Shown: positions 1 through 6,033 of the stretch, one piece after another
How positions within the stretch are numbered: the first letter of the stretch is position 1
Layout of the letters: each line of letters begins with the position of its first letter
Assembly: GCA_900771035.1 (NCBI GenBank)
Contig: CAAGML010000026.1
Span: 1-7,552 of the forward strand
Origin: Bacteroidales bacterium
GTDB taxonomy: Bacteria > Bacteroidota > Bacteroidia > Bacteroidales > Paludibacteraceae
Length of the DNA: 7,552 bases
Direction of reading: 5' to 3'
The notes under the pieces: model-generated
What the model was told of the DNA's origin: nothing
The model's database searches: none
The model's input: only the letters and a program-made list of their open reading frames with translations
Translations under genes and position numbers: made by a program

Positions 1-137
1 TATGTGACCGACTGACAATCAGCAAGATGCCAAAAGAAACTTCAAAAACACCAAAAAGTTTATTTACCACCTATCTTTATATTTCTAACATAACGGTGAA
101 TTTATAGAACTCACCTTAATCGTTACTAAGTGATGTC

Positions 138-1469
138 TCAAATAAATTTTGCCATGAAGGCAGGAAGATAATCTACAATGCCTTCGTGACCGATGTCTTT
201 GGTATAAAGCACAATGGCACGTGAAATACGGCTGCTGTATTTATCGCAAAAAGCATCTAAAGATGTGTGTTTGATATACCCTGATGATTTAACCTCTATG
301 GGAACAATCTTGCTGCCAATGCTCAATACGAAATCCACCTCATAATAGTGACGGTCGTCTTTCTGCCAGGTGTGGTAATACAATTTGTGCCCTGCGGATA
401 TTAGCATTTGCGAAACCAGGTTCTCATACACATACCCAAGATTTGACTCCAACTTGTCACTCAGCAACTTGTTGTATATCACATTTTCGGTAAAACGCTT
501 ATCCCAAAAGGCAAGCGTGACGAAAAGACCAGTGTCAGCACAATAAATCTTGTAACGTGTGAAATCCTTGGTCAAAGGCAACCCCACAGAAGGATCCGTA
601 CTGTTGTGACAGATTTGAACCGTGCGACTTTGTTCAAGTTCGGAGAGCAAAATTGACATACGGTCTTCGTCTGTTCTGCCAACGACTGACGTTGTCTGAT
701 ACCTGGACACATTGCTGCTGAGTTGTGCGGGTATGTTCTGAAACATAAGGCTCAGTTTCCCTGACGGGTCAATCTTCATGAAGTCGTCCACATATAGGTT
801 GATGATGTCCCGCTTGACTGCGTCAACCTTCGAAAGGTCATTGCTTTCAATGTAACTATTCACCGCCTGAGGCATACCGCCCACAAGCATATAGAGCCGC
901 ATTGTCCTCAGCAAAGACCTGAGCGAAGCCCCAAATGGCTGTTTTTTCTCGACAAACTGAGCGAGAATGTCAGGCATCGCATTTTGCCCCGTTGCCCAGA
1001 GAAATTCGTCAAAATCCATAGGGTTCAGATAAATGCGTTGTTCCTCGCTCGGTATTGTTATGTCGCATACGTTTTTTCTTATACTGATGAGCGAACCTGT
1101 CTCAATATAGTCGTAGCGTCCATCAGCGACAAGGTACTTTATTGCCTGACGGGCTCTGGGGCATTTCTGTACTTCGTCAAAAATTATCAGCGATTTGCGC
1201 TCTTTCAGGCTGACATTGTACTCAGATTGCAATGTGAGGAACAATAAATCAAGGTTGCTGATATCATCGAAAAGCCTATGTATTTGTTGAGACGCAAGGT
1301 TGAAGTCAATGAGTATGAAAGTTTCGTACTCATTCTTGGCAAAGGTCTGAACAAGAGTCGATTTACCCACACGACGAGCTCCTTCGACAAGTAATGCCGT
1401 TGTCCCTTTGCGCTCTCTTTTCCATTCGAGCATCTCATCGTATAATTTCCTTCTGAATGGTGCTTTCAT
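138..1469 (-). CDS. AAA ATPase, AAA_14/DUF4143 family
   Basis: This 443-residue protein is a P-loop ATPase. Near the N-terminus it has a Walker A motif, GARRVGKST (residues 30-38), followed by a Walker B strand SLIIFDEVQ (D98, E99) and a sensor-1-like IETGSL at 122-127, as in the AAA_14 family. The middle holds VGGMPQAV, typical of the DUF4143 part. The C-terminal region has E377-x-D379 and then PIEVKSS (E392, K394), spaced like the core of a PD-(D/E)xK nuclease fold; this fold is common in the family, but whether it cuts DNA is unproven. The length is normal and nothing looks broken. It starts at an ATG 23 nt inside its own promoter, downstream of a 33-bp repeat array, and is visibly more AT-rich than the housekeeping genes beside it, which suggests an accessory gene. 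The cellular role of this family is unknown; the family call is secure, any function is not. Confidence 0.9.
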   Translation of the reverse strand: MKAPFRRKLYDEMLEWKRERKGTTALLVEGARRVGKSTLVQTFAKNEYETFILIDFNLASQQIHRLFDDISNLDLLFLTLQSEYNVSLKERKSLIIFDEVQKCPRARQAIKYLVADGRYDYIETGSLISIRKNVCDITIPSEEQRIYLNPMDFDEFLWATGQNAMPDILAQFVEKKQPFGASLRSLLRTMRLYMLVGGMPQAVNSYIESNDLSKVDAVKRDIINLYVDDFMKIDPSGKLSLMFQNIPAQLSSNVSRYQTTSVVGRTDEDRMSILLSELEQSRTVQICHNSTDPSVGLPLTKDFTRYKIYCADTGLFVTLAFWDKRFTENVIYNKLLSDKLESNLGYVYENLVSQMLISAGHKLYYHTWQKDDRHYYEVDFVLSIGSKIVPIEVKSSGYIKHTSLDAFCDKYSSRISRAIVLYTKDIGHEGIVDYLPAFMAKFI

Positions 1470-1491
1470 AGTGCTATTTTCTAATCCGCTG

Positions 1492-1521
1492 CAAAGTTAC
1501 AACTATTTTTTTGATTAACAA
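1492..1521 (-). promoter_or_regulatory. Bacteroidetes-type promoter for the ATPase gene
   Basis: Read on the minus strand there is a TTG at 1521-1519, a 19-nt spacer, and TAACTTTG at 1499-1492. This matches the Bacteroidetes primary sigma consensus (-33 TTG, -7 TAnnTTTG). The transcription start would fall near 1485, leaving a leader of about 16 nt before the ATG, so the ATPase probably has its own promoter rather than depending only on readthrough from dapF. Confidence 0.8.
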
Positions 1522-1540
1522 TGGCTTTTCTCAAAAAAAT

Positions 1541-1659
1541 GTCGTTTCCCCGAATTTCAATTCCCCATTTTTCGTCGTTTCCCCGAATTTCAATTCCCCA
1601 TTTTTCGTCGTTTCCCCGAATTTCAATTCACCGTTTTTCGTCGTTTCCCCGAATTTCAA
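1541..1659. repeat. 33-bp tandem repeat, 3.6 copies, with internal dyad
   Basis: Units lie at 1541-1573, 1574-1606, 1607-1639 and a partial 20-nt unit at 1640-1659. Units 1 and 2 are identical; unit 3 differs at two positions near its end; unit 4 is identical over its 20 nt. Each full unit holds the dyad GAATT-TC-AATTC (1552-1563, 1585-1596, 1618-1629), flanked by C-runs except on the right side of unit 3. The array starts 19 bp beyond the -33 element of the ATPase promoter and ends 18 bp from the dapF stop codon. Because 33 is a multiple of three, long apparent reading frames run through it on both strands; none has a good start with coding character, so I treat it as non-coding. Function unknown; its position upstream of the promoter would suit an operator array. 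Confidence 0.9.
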
Positions 1660-1677
1660 CCGTCATTGTTCAGGAAA

Positions 1678-2484
1678 CTACCACAGGAACTCCCCTTCAA
1701 ACACCCGTGTTGCGGTGCCAGTCATATAAACCTGGCAATCGGCACTGACGACAATTCGCAGCACTCCCCCGCGCAATTCAATTTCAAGAGGTTCATCATA
1801 CGGCATAATCCCCAAACGGCAATAGGCAGCAGCAACGGCGCAAGCACCTGTACCACACGCCATCGTCTCACCGCTACCCCTCTCCCAAACCCTCATGCGT
1901 ATGCGCCTTTCTGAGACAACCTCTGTAATCTCAGTGTTCACACGATCAGGAAAAAGTTCGTGATGTTCAAAAAGCGGACCATATTTGGCAAGGTCAAAAT
2001 CCGCCACTCCCTCAATTGGCACAACCAGATGAGGATTACCCACATCAACCGAAGTCCCTTTGACCACAAGGTCAGCAACTTTCAGTTCTCGCTCGACAAA
2101 ACCGCAAGTCGCGATACCCATAGCCACGGTGACACTTGCCACCTTACCGTCATCGCCGACGGCAAGACGAAGTCCCTTGACACCGCTCAGCGTCTCTACC
2201 GTCATCTCATCTTTACGCACAATACCCTCGTCATATACGTATTTCCCCACGCAACGTATTGCGTTACCGCACATTCTGCCTTCACTGCCGTCAGCGTTGA
2301 ACATACGCATACGGCAATCAGCCACATGCGAACGCATAATCAGAACAACGCCGTCGCCACCCACACCGCAATGACGGTCGGACATGACGACGGCAAGTTT
2401 CTCAATCTCCAGTGGTTCCTGGTTCCTGATACAGTCTATGTAGATGTAATCATTACCAAGACCGTGCATCTTGGTGAATCTCAT
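1678..2484 (-). CDS. dapF: Diaminopimelate epimerase DapF
   Basis: DapF interconverts LL- and meso-diaminopimelate in the cytoplasm, the last isomerisation before lysine and the peptidoglycan cross-link residue. The 268-residue protein has the family N-terminus MRFTKMHGLGND, the first active-site segment ADGSEGRMCGNAIRC with catalytic Cys72, and the second, GSGETMACGTGACA, with catalytic Cys210; both cysteines of the two-base mechanism are present. I chose the ATG at 2484 rather than the in-frame GTG one codon upstream, because this ATG overlaps the yebC stop as TGATG and sits just after a GA-rich ribosome-binding stretch. It is the second gene of a yebC-dapF unit. In relatives I expect a diaminopimelate aminotransferase (dapL) nearby; here the next gene is an ATPase behind a repeat array. 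Confidence 0.96.
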   Translation of the reverse strand: MRFTKMHGLGNDYIYIDCIRNQEPLEIEKLAVVMSDRHCGVGGDGVVLIMRSHVADCRMRMFNADGSEGRMCGNAIRCVGKYVYDEGIVRKDEMTVETLSGVKGLRLAVGDDGKVASVTVAMGIATCGFVERELKVADLVVKGTSVDVGNPHLVVPIEGVADFDLAKYGPLFEHHELFPDRVNTEITEVVSERRIRMRVWERGSGETMACGTGACAVAAAYCRLGIMPYDEPLEIELRGGVLRIVVSADCQVYMTGTATRVFEGEFLW

Positions 2485-3209
2485 CACTCCTCCTCAGGCT
2501 CCGCCATATTGTGGAACACATTCTGAACATCCTCATCCTCCTCGATTCTCTCGATGAGTTTGTTGACACTCTCCATCTGCTCAGGAGTCAAGGTCTTAGT
2601 ATCCTGTGGAATACGCACGAACTCAGAAGAAGTAATCTCAAAGCCGTTCTCCTCAAGGTATTTCTGGATAGCCGAGTTCTGCGCAAACTCACCGTAGAGC
2701 ACAATCTCGTCCTCCTCCTCATAAAGCTCGTCAACACCGAAGTCTATGAGTTCAAGTTCGAGGTCATCAAGTTCCACCCCATCTTTCTTTTTGATATGGA
2801 AAGTACACTTGTGGTCAAAAAGGAATTCCAATGAACCGGAAGTACCGAGCGAGCCACCGAACTTGTTGAAATAACTACGGATATTGGCCACGGTACGTGT
2901 ATTATTGTCTGTCGCAGTCTCTACAAAGATTGCGATACCGTGAGGAGCATAACCCTCAAAATTGACCTCTTTATAATCGGTAAAGTCCTTCGAGAGTGCC
3001 TTTTTGATAGCGCGGTCAACGTTATCCTTCGGCATATTCTCCTTCTTGGCTGTAGCTATAAGCGCACGAAGGCGAGGATTGGTATCTGGGTCACCACCGC
3101 CCTGTTTTGCGGCTATGGTGATTTCCTTACCGAGTTTGGTAAACACACGGGCCATATTACCCCAGCGTTTCAGTTTTCTTGCTTTGCGATATTCAAAAGC
3201 TCTTCCCAT
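2484..3209 (-). CDS. yebC: YebC/PmpR (TACO1) family protein
   Basis: The 241-residue protein is a full-length YebC family member. The conserved N-terminal helical part is clear: MGRAFEYRKARKLKRWG, then ARVFTKLGKEITIAAKQGGGDPDTNPRLR written across residues 20-48, then KKENMPKDNVDRAIKKA (55-71). The middle has the family segment YAPHGIAIFVETATDNNTRT (87-106) and FNKFGGSLGTSGS (114-126). The C-terminus is very acidic. Bacterial members have been described as transcriptional regulators (PmpR) and the mitochondrial TACO1 relative as a translation factor; which activity applies here cannot be told from sequence. It is the first gene after a good promoter and shares a 1-nt TGATG junction with dapF. 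Confidence 0.95.
   Translation of the reverse strand: MGRAFEYRKARKLKRWGNMARVFTKLGKEITIAAKQGGGDPDTNPRLRALIATAKKENMPKDNVDRAIKKALSKDFTDYKEVNFEGYAPHGIAIFVETATDNNTRTVANIRSYFNKFGGSLGTSGSLEFLFDHKCTFHIKKKDGVELDDLELELIDFGVDELYEEEDEIVLYGEFAQNSAIQKYLEENGFEITSSEFVRIPQDTKTLTPEQMESVNKLIERIEEDEDVQNVFHNMAEPEEE
2487..2495 (-). promoter_or_regulatory. Ribosome-binding site for dapF inside the yebC 3' end
   Basis: The last three glutamate codons of yebC read GAGGAGGAG on the minus strand, containing AGGAGG at 2494-2489, only 4 nt before the dapF ATG. A strong Shine-Dalgarno match is unusual in this window, where the other starts have none. Together with the TGATG overlap it points to translational coupling of dapF to yebC. 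The stretch could be fortuitous, since it also encodes the acidic C-terminus. Confidence 0.5.
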
Positions 3210-3240
3210 TGTTATATAATTTTATTGTTTTTTCAGGCTG

Positions 3241-3271
3241 CAAATTTACGACTTTTTCTTGAATTATCCAA
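3241..3271 (-). promoter_or_regulatory. Bacteroidetes-type promoter for yebC-dapF
   Basis: On the minus strand there is a TTG at 3271-3269, a 20-nt spacer and TAAATTTG at 3248-3241. The start of transcription should lie near 3234, giving a leader of about 25 nt before the yebC ATG, AT-rich and without a Shine-Dalgarno match. The element sits in the 92-bp gap after the methyltransferase stop, so yebC-dapF is probably a separate transcription unit. I see no hairpin plus U-run between the two units. Confidence 0.8.
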
Positions 3272-3301
3272 TGTTTTGCCCGTATTTTTTTCAACCTCGC
3301 C

Positions 3302-4483
3302 TCACTCCACATATAACACAAGACCTTTCAGGTATTCCCCCTCTGGGTGATAAATGTTTATTGGGTGGTCAACAGGCTGTGTCAGTTTATGCAAGATACG
3401 CACACGCCGGCCTGATTGTGCGGCGGCAGTAAACACCGCAAGACGGAATTGTTCAGGCGATACAGCCTGCGAACATGAGAATGTAAACAACACACCTCCG
3501 CTACGGATAGCCTTGAAAGCCATAGTGTTAATCCTCCTGTAACCTATCAGTGCATTACGCACGGCATCACGGTGTTTGGCAAAAGCCGGCGGGTCAAGGA
3601 CTATCAAATCATACCTGCCTTCAATCTGCGTCAGAAAATCAAACGCATCTGCCGCAAATGCCTCATGACGCTTTTCGTCAGCGAAATTCATAGCCACATT
3701 CCCGTTCACCAATTCCACCGCACGTTCCGACGCATCAACCGAATGAACCATCCGTGCGTCACCACGAAGCGCGTAAAGCGAGAAACCTCCCGTATAGCAG
3801 AACATATTCAGCACGTCACGCCCCTTCGCATAATGTTGCAGGAGAAGCCTGTTCTCCCTTTGGTCGAGGAAAAAGCCTGTCTTCTGCCCCTTCAGCCAGT
3901 CAGCCCTGAACTTCAGACCATTCTCAACCGCCAGGTCATCGCCCTCCTCAAACGCACCAATCAGATAACCATCCTTCACCGTTATCGGGGCTTTATGAGG
4001 CAACGTCCCCTCTGATTTATAGAACACCTTCCTTACATCAGGCACAACCTCGACTATAAGTTCAGCCATCACCTCTCTCACCACATGCATACCCACCGAA
4101 TGCGCCTGAAGGACAGCCGTATTGCCATAAACGTCAATGACAACGCCAGGCAACGAATCCCCCTCGCCATGCGCTAAACGATAACAATTCGACCGTTGGC
4201 CACAGGCAAGCCCCAACGATTTCCTCATCTGATACGCAGCCTCCAAACGACCCTTAAAAAACTGACGGTCAACGACCTCGTCCTCGAACGTCAGCATACG
4301 CACCGCAATGCTGCCAATCTGATAATGTCCGTAACCCAACGTCTCACCGTCGCGCGAAACTACCTTAACCAGTTCACCCTCCTCCGGCTCCTCGCTCATA
4401 CGGGCAATAGCCCCTGAGAAAACCCATGGGTGGAAACGCTTTAGTGACTCCTCTTTATGCGCCTTGAGTGTTATTATTGTCAT
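3302..4483 (-). CDS. rlmI: RlmI-type 23S rRNA (cytosine-C5) methyltransferase
   Basis: This 393-residue protein matches the RlmI architecture and length (about 396 in E. coli, where it makes m5C1962 in 23S rRNA). The N-terminal PUA-like RNA-binding domain begins with ITLKAHKEESLKRFHPWVFS, followed by a linker domain. The Rossmann-fold methyltransferase part has the family signature QKTGFFLDQRENR (200-212), SAM-binding motif I VLNMFCYTGGFSLYAL (224-239), motif IV DLIVLDPPAF (292-301) and FTFSCSQ (333-339), in which Cys337 is the expected catalytic cysteine. The start is supported by the normal N-terminus, even though it overlaps the upstream exonuclease gene by 29 nt. It is the last gene of the DUF5063-exonuclease-methyltransferase unit. 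The exact target base in this organism is inferred from the family. Confidence 0.9.
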   Translation of the reverse strand: MTIITLKAHKEESLKRFHPWVFSGAIARMSEEPEEGELVKVVSRDGETLGYGHYQIGSIAVRMLTFEDEVVDRQFFKGRLEAAYQMRKSLGLACGQRSNCYRLAHGEGDSLPGVVIDVYGNTAVLQAHSVGMHVVREVMAELIVEVVPDVRKVFYKSEGTLPHKAPITVKDGYLIGAFEEGDDLAVENGLKFRADWLKGQKTGFFLDQRENRLLLQHYAKGRDVLNMFCYTGGFSLYALRGDARMVHSVDASERAVELVNGNVAMNFADEKRHEAFAADAFDFLTQIEGRYDLIVLDPPAFAKHRDAVRNALIGYRRINTMAFKAIRSGGVLFTFSCSQAVSPEQFRLAVFTAAAQSGRRVRILHKLTQPVDHPINIYHPEGEYLKGLVLYVE

Positions 4484-5219
4484 TTTTCTTTGGTTTACGT
4501 TTATAACGGTGTGGCCAATGTGGTTTCTTTTTCTTCACTGTCTTTTCAGGTTTCGTGGCAGATGTTTGGGCGATAGGAGCCTTCTTTGATGTCAGTCTCC
4601 CCGTAATCATAAGCCTTGATGTCTCGTCAACAAAATCCGGGTCGTCAGCCTGAAACTGCCTGAACAGCCGCATACAGCTCCAAGCGTCAATCGCCGCATA
4701 AAGTTGCTGGGCAGGCGACAGTGGCACAGCCTCCCAGTTCGAAAGCTGCTGCGACTTTGAAATCCTCTCGCCGAACACTATCGCATATATCTTCTGAAGC
4801 GAAAGCTCCTCTATCCCAAAATGTTCCACCAAATGCTGTAAATCCACAAAGCCCATAGGACGGCAGGGCATCCAGGTCTGAAGTGAATGAAAATCATCAT
4901 GTGTCGAAATCCCTATCTTCACGACACTCTGGTCTTCTATAAGCCCCTTCAGCAGTTCATTATGACCTATCAGCTGAAGACGGAAAAGAAAACAAACCTC
5001 CGCCGTCGACAGTTGCAGCAAAGCTATGCGATACCTGAACCCCTTCACGAAACTCGGCCGTGTCTCCGTGTCAAAACCAATCATCCCTGCCTCACGCAGC
5101 ACATTCACGGCAAACTCAACCTTCGACGGCTCATCCACCACGATAATCTTGCCGCCGAGCGAACAAAGCGGCATACCCGAAAGCCGTTCCTTATCTATTT
5201 TAGACTCGTACACTCTCAT
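4455..5219 (-). CDS. 3'-5' exonuclease, DnaQ/RNase D-like (WRN-type domain)
   Basis: The 254-residue protein carries the three exonuclease motifs of the DEDDy class: Exo I GFDTET (D50, E52), Exo II in GISTHDDF (D108 or D109) and Exo III YAAIDAW (Y174, D178). These bind two metal ions and remove nucleotides from 3' ends of DNA or RNA. The domain covers about residues 24-190; there is no HRDC domain, so it is smaller than RNase D. The C-terminal 45 or so residues form a low-complexity basic tail (KKKKPHWPHRYKRKPKKN at 229-246), likely disordered and able to bind nucleic acid. The ATG overlaps the DUF5063 stop as ATGA, and the 3' end overlaps the rRNA methyltransferase by 29 nt. A role in RNA rather than DNA metabolism is suggested only by that neighbour. 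Confidence 0.88.
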   Translation of the reverse strand: MRVYESKIDKERLSGMPLCSLGGKIIVVDEPSKVEFAVNVLREAGMIGFDTETRPSFVKGFRYRIALLQLSTAEVCFLFRLQLIGHNELLKGLIEDQSVVKIGISTHDDFHSLQTWMPCRPMGFVDLQHLVEHFGIEELSLQKIYAIVFGERISKSQQLSNWEAVPLSPAQQLYAAIDAWSCMRLFRQFQADDPDFVDETSRLMITGRLTSKKAPIAQTSATKPEKTVKKKKPHWPHRYKRKPKKNDNNNTQGA

Positions 5220-5731
5220 TCCTGGGCAGTATTTCCCTTCGACACAATATCATGGATGGCGACAAGCGCATTAAGCAGACGCGCACCCCAATACTCACGG
5301 AAATCACTCTTACACTCGGCCAGTGCCCTGTCCAACAATTCCTCATCGCCAAGACGCGCAAGGTCAACGAAATTTTTCACCGACTGATAGACATCCGCCA
5401 CATCCTCCGAAATCGACGCATTAATCACCGAATCTGACAGCTTAATGTCAGGGTGCGACGCGGTCAGATAACGATCCTGCTCGCCAAACACCCCCTCAAG
5501 CGCATTCCTCACCGACGTATATGTAAGCTCGTCCACCGAATGCTCCAGAGACTCCTCACACACCGAATTTGGCTCAGCCAACGACGCTTTCAGATAAAGA
5601 AACGGCAGAAGTTTCGACAATTTGTCCGTAAAATCGTCCGGCCGCAAATCCTCAGCCTGCTCTATGAACTTGCAGAATTCCACTGCTACAGTGAGAAATT
5701 CGATACTTCCTTTGGCAAAATTCTCTTTCAT
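5216..5731 (-). CDS. DUF5063 domain protein
   Basis: This is a 171-residue, soluble, acidic, probably all-helical protein with no signal peptide or membrane segment. I recognise it as the DUF5063 family, which in Bacteroidetes typically sits just before a 3'-5' exonuclease gene, exactly as here. Recognisable parts are the N-terminal helix SIEFLTVAVEFCKFIEQAED, LLPFLYLKASLAEP in the middle and a C-terminal CKSDFREYWGARLLNALVAIHDI. No catalytic motif is visible. Its stop overlaps the exonuclease start by 4 nt (ATGA), so the two are probably translationally coupled and may work as partners; that partnership is inference. The gene begins 24 nt after its -7 promoter element. Confidence 0.82.
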   Translation of the reverse strand: MKENFAKGSIEFLTVAVEFCKFIEQAEDLRPDDFTDKLSKLLPFLYLKASLAEPNSVCEESLEHSVDELTYTSVRNALEGVFGEQDRYLTASHPDIKLSDSVINASISEDVADVYQSVKNFVDLARLGDEELLDRALAECKSDFREYWGARLLNALVAIHDIVSKGNTAQE

Positions 5732-5754
5732 CGTAGGTTTAATAAATCAAAGTG

Positions 5755-5762
5755 CAAAGTTA
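5755..5762 (-). promoter_or_regulatory. -7 promoter element for the DUF5063 operon
   Basis: On the minus strand TAACTTTG is followed by CACT, placing the transcription start near 5748 and leaving a short leader before the ATG at 5731. No TTG is found 19-21 nt upstream, so the -33 half is weak; an A-run fills most of the spacer. Confidence 0.65.
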
Positions 5763-5807
5763 CAACTTTTTTTTGGGATAATATGCCATAGTGTCGAAAA
5801 AAAATCG

Positions 5808-5815
5808 TACCTTTG
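5808..5815 (+). promoter_or_regulatory. -7 promoter element for the sigma factor operon
   Basis: TACCTTTG followed by CACTC fits the Bacteroidetes -7 consensus and points rightward. The start of transcription would be near 5822, giving the sigma mRNA a leader of about 210 nt. There is no TTG at the -33 spacing, so the promoter may need an activator or another sigma factor, possibly the product of the operon itself. Confidence 0.6.
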
Positions 5816-5893
5816 CACTCCCCGCGAAACCGCTCTGAAACACCCACCCTCACGCTTCAAACCAATGCCCCAATGACCGAGCGGACACGTACC

Positions 5894-5959
5894 CTGCCCG
5901 AAGGCTGCCCGTAAGCTGCCCGAAGGCTGCCCGTAAGCTGCCCGAAGGCTGCCCGAAGG
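5894..5959. repeat. 11-bp tandem repeat, six copies, order A-B-A-B-A-A
   Basis: Six perfect-length units run without gaps: A is CTGCCCGAAGG (5894-5904, 5916-5926, 5938-5948, 5949-5959) and B is CTGCCCGTAAG (5905-5915, 5927-5937). A partial seventh unit, CTG, follows. Each A unit, with the C of the next, contains GCC-CGAA-GGC, a mini-stem with a four-base loop; the B unit changes this to a different short pairing. The array lies in the predicted leader of the sigma factor mRNA, 74 bp before the ATG. A unit of 11 bp shifts reading frame at each copy, so it is not a protein repeat in the usual sense. Confidence 0.9.
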
Positions 5960-6033
5960 CTGAACCTATCCCTCCACCGTCAAAAGCCATATCCGAAAGC
6001 AAAAAAAACATACCCGAAAAACATAAAACAGAC

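Larger units (their letters stand above)
5751..5819. repeat. Imperfect 13-bp inverted repeat spanning the divergent promoters
   Basis: AGTGCAAAGTTAC at 5751-5763 and GTACCTTTGCACT at 5807-5819 are reverse complements at 12 of 13 positions, with 43 bp between them. Each arm contains the -7 element of one of the two divergent promoters. The likeness extends beyond the -7 consensus into the bases toward the start site. Confidence 0.75.
5732..6033. other. Divergent intergenic control region
   Basis: This 302-bp gap separates the minus-strand DUF5063 operon from the plus-strand sigma factor operon. It holds two back-to-back -7 promoter elements in its first 90 bp, a 13-bp imperfect inverted repeat formed by them, and then a leader of about 210 nt for the sigma gene with two tiny overlapping reading frames (5865-5876 and 5873-5914) and an 11-bp tandem repeat (5894-5959). 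The last 70 bp before the sigma ATG are A-rich with no Shine-Dalgarno match. Confidence 0.75.

Noticed and set aside
1..107. Open plus-strand frame from the window edge to a TAG at 105-107 (34 codons), possibly the end of a gene
   Set aside because: No family is recognisable in so short a piece, it has no visible start, and the sequence is AT-rich intergenic in look. It could be the tail of a gene outside the window, but the evidence is too thin to call.
92..127. Hairpin AACG-GTGA...TCAC with outer AACG/CGTT pairing, downstream of the ATPase stop, as a terminator
   Set aside because: The stem is only five continuous base pairs (95-99 with 111-115), interrupted further out, AT-rich in the loop, and not followed by a U-run on the minus strand.
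1511..1748. Plus-strand frames of about 72-75 codons through the 33-bp repeat (VVSPNFNSPFF or SFPRISIPHFS repeats)
   Set aside because: They exist because the unit is 33 bp and stop-poor; they run antisense into the dapF 3' end, have no promoter of their own and no coding character outside the repeat.
2485..2487. In-frame GTG as the dapF start
   Set aside because: It would give an MMRF start inside the yebC end, whereas the ATG one codon later begins the normal family N-terminus and forms a TGATG junction with good ribosome-site spacing.
1960..2526. Long plus-strand frame of 188 codons opposite dapF
   Set aside because: It is antisense to a clear dapF with both catalytic cysteines; its translation has no recognisable domain and a composition typical of a shadow frame.
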